A program made the translations under genes and the position numbers. Below the pieces are notes generated by a model. The model saw only the letters and a list, made by a program, of their open reading frames with translations. It did not search any database and was not told the origin of the DNA. Below are positions 36,621 through 49,065 of a DNA stretch of 64,000 bases, one piece after another. The first letter of the stretch is position 1; each line of letters opens with the position of its first letter. Source of the stretch: Acestrorhynchus altus (Eukaryota; Chordata; Actinopteri; Characiformes; Acestrorhynchidae); the NCBI GenBank assembly GCA_034509495.1, contig CM067507.1, positions 15,644,396-15,708,395 on the forward strand, written 5' to 3'.

Positions 36621-37439
36621 TACTTCCTAAATGCTAAGAGCATAACAAAATGTGAGCTCTATCCCTCAGATGTCTCATAATTTAATATTATTTCTTTTTC
36701 ACGTATTGTTTTTTGAATCCATACCACATGTATGTAGCTCAATTCAACTCTAGTTCAAGCCAGTCTCTTCAATTAGAATATAAATGTAACATAAGTGCAG
36801 TCTATTACATAACTCATTTATGACTTTTATTTAAAATAAGATATAAATGTAAATATAATGTAATGCAATTCATACAAATAGCAATATGACAACAGTAAGT
36901 CTAAATTTCCAAGGCCTTTTCCCAGCAGGGAGTGATGTATTGTTTCCTGAAGATTCCTGTGGCTTGTGTATCAGGAAATGGACAACGTTCTTAACTGCGT
37001 CTGACCCCACTCTTAGGAGCCTGAACTGAGATGCTAGAATGACTTCTGCTTCTGTCCATCAGGGCACCACAGGGCAGGCTAAATGCATATGAGTGCAAAC
37101 ACACTTTTATGTGTGTCATTATACCAAGACATATACTGAGACACAGATGCATTTAATAGTGTAGACATAACAGTTAGTGAATCCAACTATGTGCTGTGAA
37201 ATACAGTATGAGTGATTTCCAGGCTTTGGTGACGTGGAGATCAAGAAGAACAAGCAGATTTTGCAGTATTTGTCTCTTTATGAATATACAAATTTACTGT
37301 AAATGCATTCACTTGTATATGCCATCTAGCCTCCCAGCTTATTTCATGACCGAGGTCTTCAAAACTATGAACAGATGCTCAAAATGGATTAAGAAGCTAT
37401 ATACAGAAATATAGTAGTATTAGAGGTAGTGTTGAGGTT
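36620..37439. other. Unique AT-rich stretch
   Basis: No gene or repeat was recognised. Confidence 0.3.
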
Positions 37440-37442
37440 AAG

Positions 37443-37925
37443 GTTAACTCTTAGAACCTGAGATCCAGACGTTGCAGGCAGTTATGTGCTGTTTTCTGGA
37501 CTTCATATCTCAGAATCAGAGTAACCCACAGACAGGATACACATATCATAACAAACTATAATTCTATCCTATCTAATCATGGTGCCATCTGAATTTATTC
37601 CCAGTTTAAATTTTAGAACCCCAGGAAAATTTTGTGGTATGTTTTTGAGCTGTATTCCGAGGTGGATTGCTCATTGATAATTCCTCATCAGTGATGAGAC
37701 CACCATGGTTAGATAGGTTAGTTTGTTGTAATTTGTTATGATATGTGTATCTTGTCTGTAGGTTACTCTGATCATGGGATATGAAGCCTAGACAATGACA
37801 TGTAATCCTCGCTTCCTATAATGTGTAGATGTCGGGTTCTGAGTTAAACAATTGTGAGTGAACCTGATCTGTCCAGATGTACATGCTTGAGCTGCATGCA
37901 GACCATAACTGTCCAGGAAGAGGGG
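37443..37925 (+). repeat. Dispersed repeat family, inverted copy B
   Basis: The left arm (37443-37589) and right arm (37693-37849) are imperfect reverse complements of about 150 bp. Both carry the copy A/C blocks (CTTCATATCTCAGAATCAGA, GTAACCCACAGACAGGATAC on the left; GTATCTTGTCTGTAGGTTAC, TGATCATGGGATATGAAGCC on the right). After the right arm, ACATGCTTGAGCTGCATGCA and GAGGG return to the same orientation as copy C. A nested head-to-head insertion or foldback expansion of one family fits best. Confidence 0.8.
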
Positions 37926-38785
37926 GCAGATTGTTTTTGTTCTATTATTTATTTTAGACACATAAAAAGCAGAACTGCTTTAGGAAAGCAGTACTAACCT
38001 ATGTTTAACTATGTTGCTAATGAATCTGGAAAGCAAATGACAGGTTGGTAATTAATCTATTAGTAAAAACCTTGATGCAAACAAACTTTGAAAACTTAAT
38101 TTTCACTTTAGAACTTTGAAATCCATAATTACTCCAAAAACCTCAAAAAAGGTGTCCTATATACAGTAAACCATCCAGATAACAAATATCTTCTAGGAAA
38201 AGGGGACTAGAAGACCAGTAACATCTCATATAAATTACATGAAAGTTTTCTGCATGATATGATACATGAGTGTGTGACTGGATTATACTCATCTCATATT
38301 TAAGTCCTATGCTGCAGTGTTGTTAGTTCAGTGCATAGTGCAGTGCACGCAGATAGATCATGTTATGCCAAAAGGTTAAAATACAATCAATATGTTTATA
38401 AAGTCGGCTCCCAGAGCGGTCAGGTTTCACAGACTCAGATCCAGCTCCCTCGAAGAGGAATAACATTGGGTGACTAATGATCCGCTAAAGCCTGAAGTGG
38501 TCTGACACGATGTTTCAAAACCACGTGCTTAGTATCAATGTGTTGGTGATTTTCCTCACCATTAAGCTAGGTATTTTAAATCTATAATTGGGTCCAATAT
38601 CACTCTGTAATTAGTGACCTTCCCTGGTAGGGGACTTTTGAAACGCCGTGAGTTAATACAGTGCAGATGATGAATTATTCCTTTACTCTGTGTTAATCAC
38701 TTTAAAGGAGTCATAGGGCTTAGCCCCAAAAGCATAGTTTCAACATTAATGCTTTATTTCTCATAAATATTAATGGATGCCTTTA

Positions 38786-38789
<4 letters not shown>
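37926..38789. other. Unique stretch with CNE-like part
   Basis: No gene is seen. About 38400-38720 is repeat-free and complex, possibly regulatory. Confidence 0.35.

Positions 38790-38862
<73 letters not shown>
38790..38862. repeat. (GA)n microsatellite
   Basis: About 36 GA units, perfect. Confidence 0.98.
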
Positions 38863-38867
<5 letters not shown>

Positions 38868-40853
38868 TGTGAGAGCCCTCCTCTCCACGATGGAAAATAT
38901 AGACGTTCCTTCATCTGCTCGATCTGCTTGACGTCCTGAGTGGAGAGTAATGACCAACGCTGCAGGCTCACATTAAGCTGCTGTGTTAAATGTCTGTGTT
39001 AATGGACATTCTCAACTGAAAGTACTTCACTCCTGAGTGCTAAAATTCATGTCAAGAAAACTGACCCTCAAAATGCTACTGGCCTTTGGCTACAGTTCTA
39101 GGATTGCTTTAGATGCAATATGAACATGCATCATACTCTTTAACATCATCCACAGCCCAATTTCATTACACTATCCTGGTCTTATCATTGTTAAATCCAA
39201 GGAACCTTCAATCCAGTTTCATGTTATTAATGTATTTTTGTATTTGGGAAAATGTTATTCCAATGTTTTCCAAAATTGAAAAATTGTCTAAAAATCAAAA
39301 CTTAAAAGAGGAAAACACATTCTCCTCTGGAGGACACCAGATTTTATATAAATAAACAATTTTGCATTTACTAATACATATAAATAATTAGGTGATGTAG
39401 AGGAAAGATTTGTTCTACAGTCGAAAGCAAGGTTTAAGGACAGGAGATCATTTGAAATGCAGATAAGTTGAAATGTGAAACAAATAGGGCTCCAGCAAAA
39501 ACTTTCAGCGAGAAAATGCTAAATTTCAACATGCCTTTGTTATTGCAGGTGACTTCTTTTGGTTAACCAGAAGAACATTCTGGAAGGTGTGTAAACACTC
39601 CAGCCAGTGGTGGACTCCTGGAGCAAGGCTGGGCAGTGAGCACTAATAGCAAGCGACGGTGAGTTTGACAGATGCCCGAGCCGATGACCATCTGCCCTGA
39701 ACAGCAGAGGTGCTGAACTGCAGATTTCAGCCTGTTCCCTCCCCTGTAGCCCCCGAAAAATAAGCTGAAGAGGAGGAGGCCCCTGGACAAAGGGGGCAAA
39801 ACAGTGCAGGAGCCAGTCCAGTCGGCTGGTCTGTGCACCTCTAATTTATGATTGATGAGAGCAGACGAAAAGGTCACGCAGTGATAAATATGGGAGTGCT
39901 TGACTGGGGAGGTCATCAATTATGCCGGTTGCTGCTAACTTTCGATCTTGTGGACGAAATGGATCTCCCTGATATAAGAAAACTATTTCTCAGAAAATTG
40001 GGATGTATTAATCACTGAGAACTGAGTATACCCTCCTCCTGTCCCCTTGCTCAAATTGGACAATGGATGGGGTCCATATCAAGTAGACCTTTTTGTTGTG
40101 ATGTAGCATGATGGCTGCGATTTACAGCTGAGAACTTTCTGTAATAAGCAAGTACCAAACTTACCTGTGTTGGTACCTAATAGAAAAAAACAGTGCGAAA
40201 ACTGAGTATCATAGCAGCTATGAAATTTAATGGAATTTTAAACACTGTTGCTTCTCAGCTCTCTGAATGTGAGAAATGTAGCTTTGTTGGGCTAACAAAC
40301 AAACTCTCATTGGTCAATGTGGATGGTTTTCCTCCATTATTATTGTCCTGTGTTTTTTTGTTGAACAAATGCAGAGATTGTTTTACTTCCGAGGGTACTT
40401 GCTCTCTGGTTTTGTACAACATGTTGTCGCTGTCCAATGAAAAACATGTCCAAAATGGTGACTTTACAGGAGAAGGAAAAATAATCTTAACTATGAATTG
40501 AAGTTAATGTGCAATAAGAGTAATTATAAGTCATTTAAGAGCATTTGTATTGGTCAGTTTATTACAGGGTTATGTGATTATATTGGTTATGTGTAAAGGA
40601 GTGAATTATGTATGTTCTAATCTGAATCTGCTGGCAGATCATTGTAATATATACATGAGTAATGTCTGCAAATGTAGTGCACTGGGATGTTTATTGAGAG
40701 TTTTTATGGACTAGTGTCTCCAATTATAGTGAACAGGAATACTGTGCATATTGATTCTTTGATCTTATCTAGGATGTACTGAATCCAGGGATATATTTAT
40801 AAATACTGTTAGTAACAGCAACATGCAAAAGCACAAAAAGCCTTAAAAATATA
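38863..40853. other. Unique stretch; CNE-like island
   Basis: No gene is supported. About 39590-39980 is GC-richer, repeat-free and partly open on the minus strand (39563-39919), without a recognisable domain. It looks like non-coding constrained sequence. Confidence 0.35.
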
Positions 40854-41997
40854 AAGTGCATCTAGAAAGTATTCACAGCTCTTCACTTTTTGCACATTTT
40901 ATTAAGTTACAGCCTTATTCCAAAATGGATTAAATTAATTTTAACCATCAAAATTCTACACACATACCTCATGATGACAAAGTGAGAAATAAAGGGTTTC
41001 CATCTTTTCCAACTCTTTTGCTCAGTACTTTGTTGAAGTACCTTTGGCAACAATTACATATATACATACATATATACATTTTTGAGTATGATGCTTCAAG
41101 CTTGGCACACCTGTTTTTGGGAAGTTCCTCCCATTATTATTGGCAGAACATCTTAAGCTCCATCAGAATGGATGGGGGGCATCCGTGCACAGCCATTTTT
41201 AGATGTCTCAAGAGATGTTCAATCGGTTTCAAGTCTGGGCTCTGGCTGGGTTCCTCAATGACATTGTCCCGAGTTGTCCTGAAGCGACTCCTTTGTTATC
41301 TTGGCTGTGTGCTAAGGGTCAGTTTCCTGATGGAAGTGAAACCTTCATTCCAGTCTGAGGTCCAGAGTGCTCTGGATCAGGTTATCATCAAGGATGTCTC
41401 TGTACATCGCTGCAGTCATCTTTCCGTCAACCCTGACTAGTCTCCCAGTTCCTGCTGCAGAAAAACATCACCAAAGCATGATGCTGCCACCACCATGCTT
41501 CACTGCAGGAATCGTGTTGTCTAGGTGATTCATAGTGCCTGGTTTCCTCCAGACACGATGCTTGGCATTCAGTCCAAGAAGTTCAATCTTTTTGTTTCTC
41601 ATGTTCTGAGAGTCCTTTGCTCTCAAATTGCACCGTCTACTATGGGACTTAAACAGGTTTGTGACTTTCTAAATAATGTCCAATCAACTAAGTTTAACAC
41701 AGGTGTCCAATCAAGTTGGGGAAACATCTGACGGATGATCAGTGAAAACAAGATGCACCTGAGTTCAATTTTGAGTGTCAAGGCAAAGGCTGTGAATACT
41801 TATGTGCATGTTATATTTTTGAGTTTTATTTTTTATAAATTTGCAAAGATTTCAAACAAATGTTTCTCACTTTGACATTGTAGGTTGTTGTATGAAGAAG
41901 TTTGAGGGGAAAAAATGAGTATAATCCATTTTTGAAGGCTGTTACATAACAAAATGTGGGAAAAGTGAATCACTTTGAATACTTTCCAGATGCACTG
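40854..41997 (-). mobile_element. Internally deleted Tc1-like transposon, both ends present
   Basis: Both terminal inverted repeats are recognisable: AAGTGCATCTAGAAAGTATT at the left and, in reverse complement, CAGTGCATCTGGAAAGTATT at the right. Each is about 80 bp including the GTTACAGCC/GTAACAGCC block. The element is flanked by TA (40852-40853 and 41998-41999), the Tc1 target. At 1144 bp it is shorter than the usual 1.6 kb of this family. Confidence 0.92.
41022..41640 (-). pseudogene. Tc1 transposase, C-terminal pseudogene
   Basis: Read on the minus strand, this encodes the latter half of a Tc1 transposase (DDE integrase superfamily, cut-and-paste of the host element). The stretch around 41480-41510 corresponds to the KHGGGSIMLW block and the region to 41430 to the AAGTGRLVRV block. 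The stop codon is at 41022-41024, after a GTSTKY C-terminus. The N-terminal paired-like DNA-binding part is absent, deleted near 41620-41650 where sequence jumps to the 5' untranslated part. Frameshifts and an AT-repeat insertion near 41055-41080 break the rest. Confidence 0.85.
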
Positions 41998-41999
41998 TA

Positions 42000-43159
42000 T
42001 ATTAAGGAAGTATAATTCCAGCAATTACCATAGTACGGAGTTTGGCCGTTCTTGATGAGAAACAAAATTAATTTTATATATTTAGAGAAAAGTGAGTGTT
42101 TTTATAAAAAATAAAGCAATCAGGCTGTATCAAACAAAAAGCTTGCAATCAAAACAAAACACTGGAATCATAGTACAATGTCACTAAAATGGCTTTTTTT
42201 TTTTTCAATTATATCATGTCATGTCATGTTTTTTGTTCCAGGTAACAATGGAACAGAACTGGACCAAATTCTCCAAAGCTAACTTTTATTAAAAGGCCAT
42301 AGAGATGACAATAAGATCACAGTGGTGACCTTTGACCTGGCCACCATCCTTTTGTCCCACACATCCTTTCCTCTTTTCTTCACTTCTTCCCATCAACTGC
42401 CAGCGCAGGCCCATTTATTTGGAAGCTCATTGTTTCAGAGACTGGCCAGTTCCTCAGCATTGAGGAGATGGTGATGATTACGAGAGAAAGAAAAGGAGGA
42501 AAATGGGGTTGATGGAACAGGAAGCCATAGCGCTAATTCTCCCGATGCAGTATCAAGCTATCCCAGCAGAAATAATGGTCTTTTTATTCAGCTGACAAGC
42601 GCCGGTGATGTCGAGCTCTTTCAATCGATGGGCCTCCATTGTCCACCGTCGGGACCAATAGACAAAACCCCCTCTCTTGAATTATCTGCTACAGCACCAA
42701 AACAGCTGTTTTTCAGCATCACTGAAAAGATAATAAAATATATTACGGGCTGCTGAACCAGTTCTGACCCTCCCAATGAAAATTTACAGCCCTTGGGCCA
42801 ACACTAATTTAAGCTTTTGTACAAGTCCTTAACATGCTCAGAAAGGGTGCCTATTGTGTGGCCAGCCTCTGTGGAGGCCATCAAACGTGCAGGCAATTTC
42901 ACTGTAATGTCACATCGAGAGACCTAGTCTGGGGTCAGTATTGCATTTGAACTGAATAATGCCACAAGAAAAAAGATAGAGAGGGATAAAGAGAGTAAGT
43001 AAGTAAAGGATAAAGGAAAAGAAAAGTGGAAAGAGAAGACAGCTGTTCAATGAAACAGAAACATATCTCCATATAAGAACAAAACCCAGTTCTTATTTCT
43101 GTTGCAGTTTAAAATGTTAATTACTGTAGGTTTTGTCTATTTTGATTGTAAGTTTGAAT
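42000..43159. other. Unique stretch with CNE-like island
   Basis: No gene is seen. About 42380-42960 is repeat-free, GC-balanced and CNE-like (CCATTGTCCACCGTCGGGAC near 42636 is unusually CpG-containing for this window). Confidence 0.4.
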
Positions 43160-43830
43160 TAACTCACAACCCAAAATCTGCATTTTTCTGACAGTTACAT
43201 TCTGGTTTTCTAGGCTTCATATCTCAGGATCAGAGTAACATACAGACATGATATCATGACAAACTACAAGACTACCCTATCTAAACACTATACCTTTCAG
43301 CAAATAATCCAGCTCAGAAAAAGACAACCAAAACAATACACAAAAAATAAATAAATAAATAAATAAAAATAAAAACTACATACAAACACAACAACAAAAC
43401 ACAACAAAATTACATAATATCCTAATGAATATAATTCCAGATTAAATGCCAAAGGAGCCTTCCAGTGCATATTTACTGCTCTGTCAATGGGTACATGCTT
43501 GACCTGCATGCAGACTCTGACTGATCCGCAAGAGGGCTCATGGCTAATGACATCACTGACCCAGATTTTGGGTTATAGAGGAAAACGAGGGTAACGCATT
43601 TATCAAATTTCAGAAAAAAAGGCTTAGAAGGGATAATACTGATACTTACATATATAACAAAAATAATAATGTTTTCACCTTATTTTATTAAATAATATTT
43701 AAAATTATTATTTTAATTTAAACATTAAAAAAGAATTTCTGAGATATAAAGTGTTTTTAATAAATTGTAGGTGCTAGAAAATTGTTAATCAACATATGTT
43801 CAAATTCATGCAAATATTAAAAAAAATGTA
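43160..43830 (+). repeat. Dispersed repeat family, copy C
   Basis: Perfect 13-bp inverted ends AACCCAAAATCTG (43168-43180) and CAGATTTTGGGTT (43562-43574) bound a 407-bp core. It shares ordered blocks with copies A and B (TTCATATCTCAGGATCAGAG, TACATGCTTGACCTGCATGC). Homology to copy A goes on to about 43830 (TTTCTGAGATATAAAGTGTT). An (AATA)n run at 43344-43364 has expanded inside. No clear target duplication was seen at the 13-bp ends. Confidence 0.8.
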
Positions 43831-43834
43831 AACT

Positions 43835-44954
43835 TTAATAATGTGACCAGGAGTGTCCAAACTTCTAGCATCTAGCGTTACAAATAGCTTGTAAGTTTGT
43901 AGTTTGTGGAGTTAGTCATAGTTGGTATATTTTCACTCTGGGCACATTTTTAAATGCCTGTAAATCACACCACCAGTGAACTCAGTGGTCATTGCCTTTT
44001 CTGATAAAATATATAACAAAAAAGTAAGACCTCAAACCAGCAAAACATATCTGCTTTGACAATTGGCTATGGCCAAGGCTCACCATATGGGCTTGAGTGA
44101 AGAGAAGGTCCAATAGTTCTTATAACATTGTCCAGGACTCTCTTAAATGTAGTGTGGCCTATTGATCTCTTCCTTTCCTGTTGAAACAGCAAGGCCAGCA
44201 CTTCCATGGACTGAGTCAGGTCTATAGCCATGATATGGGCTTAATCAATTGTCTGAAAACTAGTGCTCTGCATGACAATGTCTGTCCTTGTGGGCCATTG
44301 TTGTGTTCAGTGTCTGGAGTGCTGAGAGCAATTACCTTGGCCATGTCAAACAGCATCATCTCCTGCCCCAAAAGGTCAATGTCAGGCGAGAAGGCGATCT
44401 GATGACACCACCACTTATTTTCCGTATAAACTACAATCCATTTTGTAATTGTTCTATAAAAGCCCCTCATGGTCAAATATTAGAAGTTATCTCTCAATAA
44501 GTCTCCAAACCAGTCACAAGCAGTGTAGAGAAATATGGCCCAAGATATGACATCGGTAGCTCCTCTATGAGGTATCGAGTACACCTTGTCTATTGTTCCA
44601 GAACGTATATACAGTGGCACCACTGTAGCTCCTCTATTAGGTCACCAGAATACACCAATATGTTCAGAACAATAATTGATTTACATGTGAAAGCCAACTC
44701 GGTTGTACAGCATGTGGAAGTCATATACATTTACAAGACCGTGATATGTGGACAGAGATCAAATTGATGTGATATAATAAAGAAATGGTCAGGTAATAGC
44801 TCAACATGTGGAAGTAATATATATACTCTAGACCAAAGTAATGGTCTGAAATATTTCTTTGAGTGATGCCACTGAAGAAGCACATTTTGTTGACATATTC
44901 ACCAATTGCTTTTGGTAAGAATTTTTTTCTTGACCCATTTTTAAGCAATTTTCA
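43835..44954. other. Unrecognised stretch with a short direct duplication
   Basis: No gene is supported. GTAGCTCCTCTATGAGGTAT (44550) recurs as GTAGCTCCTCTATTAGGTCA (44625), and CATGTGGAAGTCATATACAT recurs as CATGTGGAAGTAATATATAT at about 100 bp. Parts may be an old transposon. Confidence 0.35.
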
Positions 44955-45360
44955 AAAAGATTCTGACATTTGCCAATGTTTTCTTATTTGGGATTCATTC
45001 AGTTTGCGAGGACAGTATGATCCATCATTATAAGACCAGAGCTGTAAACAATTATTGTATTGGTAATAAAAACACATGAATCTGATCTAGACTTTTTATT
45101 AGGAATCTTGAGCAATCAACAAGTGTTTGTAATAGAGATGTATGAGTGAGAAAATCTTTGCTTTAAAGGGTTCTTTTTGCTCAAACATTGATATTACAAA
45201 TTTGGTTCTTTAAGGAACCAATAGTACATTTTATATGGCATTGCTCCAAGAACCAATTGAAGTGGGTTGCTCCATGATTGTTAGTTGATAACAATGCTAG
45301 TCAATTCCATTGGTTGTTAACAAAATTAGCATATTTGAAATCAATCCTTACTACAAGATG
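44955..45360. repeat. Local duplication, block P1
   Basis: This matches block P2 (46489-46862) in direct orientation: AGATTCTGACATTTGCCAAT, ATAAGACCAGAGCTGT, CAGTGTTTGTAATA-type and CAAAATTAGCATATTT blocks occur in the same order. It includes GGTTCTTTAAGGAACC, a short palindrome. Confidence 0.8.
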
Positions 45361-46320
45361 TTTTTATAATAATGTGCATTTACATCTTAGTCTTGCATGA
45401 GAGAACAAGCCAGACACACCAACAACAGGGCTTTAGATGAAGTCTAGGCATGGATGGGTTAACCCTGCAGAAAATTGGTTGCATACTGTCATAAGTATGT
45501 TCCTCCCCAGAGGCAAGGCTGAGAGAGAGATTTGCTACCGATTAGCGGCTGGTCACAAGCCAGTTCAGCCCTTCTGATTTCAATTTAATGCGTGTTTAGA
45601 GCTTAAGTAGTGAAAACGCACACCCACAACAGTTTTCCTCTGTAACTCGCCTAGTGCGGCCTTGAAAACGGGTTGTTCAGCAAACCTTTGTCTTGTTTCA
45701 CCTCGGTGAGGACTTTCTGTGGCGCGACTGCATCCCTGCTCTCCAAGCACAAGCTGGATTCATTTAGCAGACCAATACATCTGCCTGTCCAAAGAGATTA
45801 CAATTAAAGCATCTGTCTGCCATATTTACTTTCCAAGTGCTGTCAGTCAGCTATAAGAGGAAAGATAGGTTTCAACACCGCCAAAGATATCTAGAAAGTT
45901 CTTTTGGGGTGACTGCTTTTTCTTTTCATGAGATTTGTCTTCATCTTAACACACAGCCGTACTCTAGCCTGCAGTTCCCTTATGTGACTTCTGGTTCAGA
46001 TTATGGAGTTTAATACAGTAGAAGGCAGGAAATGAGTTCAAAAAGATCCATATCTGAATTTGTTGATAGTCTCATCAGGGATGGAGAATCATTCAGTGCA
46101 GATAAATATTTCCAGTCCTTCCTAGGTAGCAAAGTGAGCAGTTAGTTTGTGCTAATATTCTTTTATAAACATATTTTTTCTTTCAATCAGCAACTCATTA
46201 TTTTTCAGTAATTACATGGAAAATATTGCAAAATGAATGAGATTTTGAGTTACAGGAGTGAGAAACTGGCCATCCAGACTTAAAATTGACAAAACTATAA
46301 AAAATGAACTAGAATTTGGA
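45361..46320. other. Spacer between P1 and Q1, partly CNE-like
   Basis: It breaks what is elsewhere a contiguous P-Q unit. About 45480-45900 is GC-richer, repeat-free and CNE-like. The spacer may be ancestral sequence or inserted, which I cannot tell. Confidence 0.35.
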
Positions 46321-46324
46321 ACTG

Positions 46325-46488
46325 ATTAAATCTTTACAAGCCACATTCCAGCTGTTTGAGAAGAAATTAATAAAGGTACAGAACAATAATTCCAAGTTGA
46401 AGTTAAACCAACTCTAACTCTATGGGAACTCTAGAACAAAAACAAATAACAAAAGAAATAAATCAAAAGAAATGAAAACAAGGGAAGC
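46325..46488. repeat. Local duplication, block Q1
   Basis: ACAAGCCACATTCCAGCTGT and following sequence match block Q2 (46885-47045: TCAAGCCACATTCTAGTTGT), ending in similar A-rich AAAAGAAATGAAAACAAGGG runs. Confidence 0.7.
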
Positions 46489-46862
46489 AAAGATTCTGAC
46501 ATTTACCAATGTTTTCTTATTTAGGATTTGTTCAATTTACAATTAAAGATAATGTGATCCATCTATATAAGACCAGAGCTGTGAACCATTCTGCTACTGG
46601 TTAACAAAAAAAAAAAAAAACATGAATATGATGAAGATGTTTTGTTAGGACTCTAGGAAGATTTTGAAGAATGATGCCCAGTGTTTGTAATAAAGATTTG
46701 TGCATGTGAGGATCCTTTTAATTAGTAAATTCCCATCAAGTGAAGGTTCTTTAAAAGATTCTTCACTCTCAAACATTTATATTACAAATTAGGGGTTCTC
46801 TCTTTTGCTTTAAGACTGGCTAGCAAAATTAGCATATTTTAACAAATCAGTCCTTTCTACAA
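46489..46862. repeat. Local duplication, block P2
   Basis: Direct-orientation homologue of P1, sitting between Q1 and Q2. It contains a 15-A run at 46607. Confidence 0.8.
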
Positions 46863-46884
46863 GTCACTTTACATGGAAATAATG

Positions 46885-47045
46885 AAATATTTTCAAGCCA
46901 CATTCTAGTTGTTTGTGAAAAATTGTAGTGAATAAATGTGTAGACCCAACTATTTGAAGTTGAAAATAAACTATGACTTTTATTTCCATTATAATACAAA
47001 AAAGAAAGAAAATAAATGAAAACAAAGGGAATGAAAGTAGAGGAG
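46885..47045. repeat. Local duplication, block Q2
   Basis: Direct-orientation homologue of Q1. Confidence 0.7.
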
Positions 47046-49065
47046 AGAGATGTAGGGGAGAGCACGTCAGTCTGAGTTCACCTATGTGAGGGGCTGCTGA
47101 AAAGTTCTTCCTTGGTATTAAGTTGAATGTCCACTGTTATCTCAGCCCTGGAATTTGTCTTATCTGGAGAAGGGGAGGGGGGCTGACAGATTGATGTGAA
47201 GGCTCTACCTGCTCTGTCCCCGCTGGCCGAGTGTTGGTATCCTGTGAAGGACAGATACTGTTAGTATGCGCAGAGATTTTATACTTAGCCTTCTCAAAAG
47301 CTGCTGAGTGACACTAGGGAGAGCCTTGTTACTGACTGATCCGAGCACCTGGGTGGTGCGAGACTCTGTTTCAGGAGATGTCACTTCATCTATTCAGACT
47401 AGACAATGTCACAAACCACAGAAAGGAGAAATACAATGGCATACAGAACATATCAAATCTTTGGGCAACAAAGGTAATTGTAATTGTAAATGTAATTGTA
47501 TAGCTAATGTTCATAATTTTTCTTTGATCCATGATTTCTTTTGTTTCTAGGTAAAATTAAAAAAGTTATGTATATTTATTAATACTGTTCCAAAATAAAT
47601 ATTTAGCTTTAAAGTGTTTTAATGCCCCAACAACAGTTTTTATTTGATTTTGAGTTTTATTTGTTCTCATTAATATGCTTAATTCATGCAGTAGTTGTTG
47701 CTTGTCCACATATAAGAAACTTCAAGAAACTGTTTCTTTTTTACATTCTTTTACTTAAATTTCACTCAAAAACCTGTGCGTTCACTGTAACACCAGAGTT
47801 GAGTGAATTATTTAATTACTTGAACACCCTCAACAGAGTACAAACAATGCATTTGTTATATGTTATTTGTAGGTAAGTAAATCAAATAAACTTTCACATT
47901 CTTTCAGAGACATAAAAATAAGAAGAAGAAAGAAATTCCATATTCCAGATGCTGACATCGCAATTGCTGATAGCATCAACTCTGCATTTATGGTCAAGGT
48001 AGCATTAAACCTACATAAAACTACCATCAGCAGCAAAGATTCAAGGAAGTATAACCGATTTGAATTAATTAACCTTAAGTCAATATTAATACCTAATATG
48101 CCAAAAAGTTGATCTTACTTTAGAAGTGCAGTTTATGTTTCACAGTGTATAATTTCATAGGTTTGATGTTTTCACTATTTTTCTAAAATGTAGACACTAG
48201 TAAGAAAAAATGTATATTATGCTCATACTTTTGACTGACACAGTGCTCAGACACCAAGACTGCTCAATCTTTGAGTATAAGGGGATAGAAAAAGACCTTT
48301 TCATTTCTTACATTACCTCTTATTTTAATAGGATGAGGTTGTGGGTTGATTTATAATGACTTTACCTGACTTCAATGTTCAAGGCACATCATAATAATGC
48401 AATAAGTAAAAGGTAATCTTTTCAATATCATTCCAAAATGACAATCTCATTCATGGCAGAGATGAGGGAACATCACACATGCTGTTTACCTCTGGCTGAC
48501 CTGCTTGGAGGAAACAGAGCAGACATTTCCTTATGCTAAACTGCTACTTCAGCTTCTCCTAATCGTGAGTGAAGAGGCACCTATATTTGTCATCTAAATC
48601 TAAGAGTACTGTTTGACTCCTGTAACGATTATGTTCCTAACTATTTGAGGAGCTAATTGATCAGGAACCTTAACCTCTGGCTTAGATTGATTGGTTCAGT
48701 CTTTTTTGTAAGCAAATTCAATAAACCTTGAAATTAACAATGATGGCTGCTTGGAAGGTGTCAATGATGAGCATCTGGCTAAATTGGACAGAGTTCACGT
48801 CATACACTCATGCAGGCTTCATTTCAATTCTGGCAACTAAGTATTATGGATTGGTAGCTTCATCCATGAGCCCATAAAACTTTTGATCTGCTAAATGTAT
48901 ATGAAAAGGCATTGTCACCAGGGCATACTTATAATAGTCCAATAATGTGCTATTAAGGCAGTATGTTTATTTTGATAATCAACTCAATTAAGGAAATAAA
49001 ACACATAAAAAGAATGTATCTCCATAAAGGCAACATTAAAGAAGAAGAAAAACCTTTCTTAACCC
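47046..49065. other. Unique AT-rich stretch
   Basis: No gene or named repeat is seen. About 48420-48860 is repeat-free and moderately complex. A short TAATTG-like repeat lies at 47475-47500. Confidence 0.3.

Noticed and set aside
40982..41440. 152-codon plus-strand frame
   Set aside because: Antisense shadow of the Tc1 transposase remnant on the minus strand.
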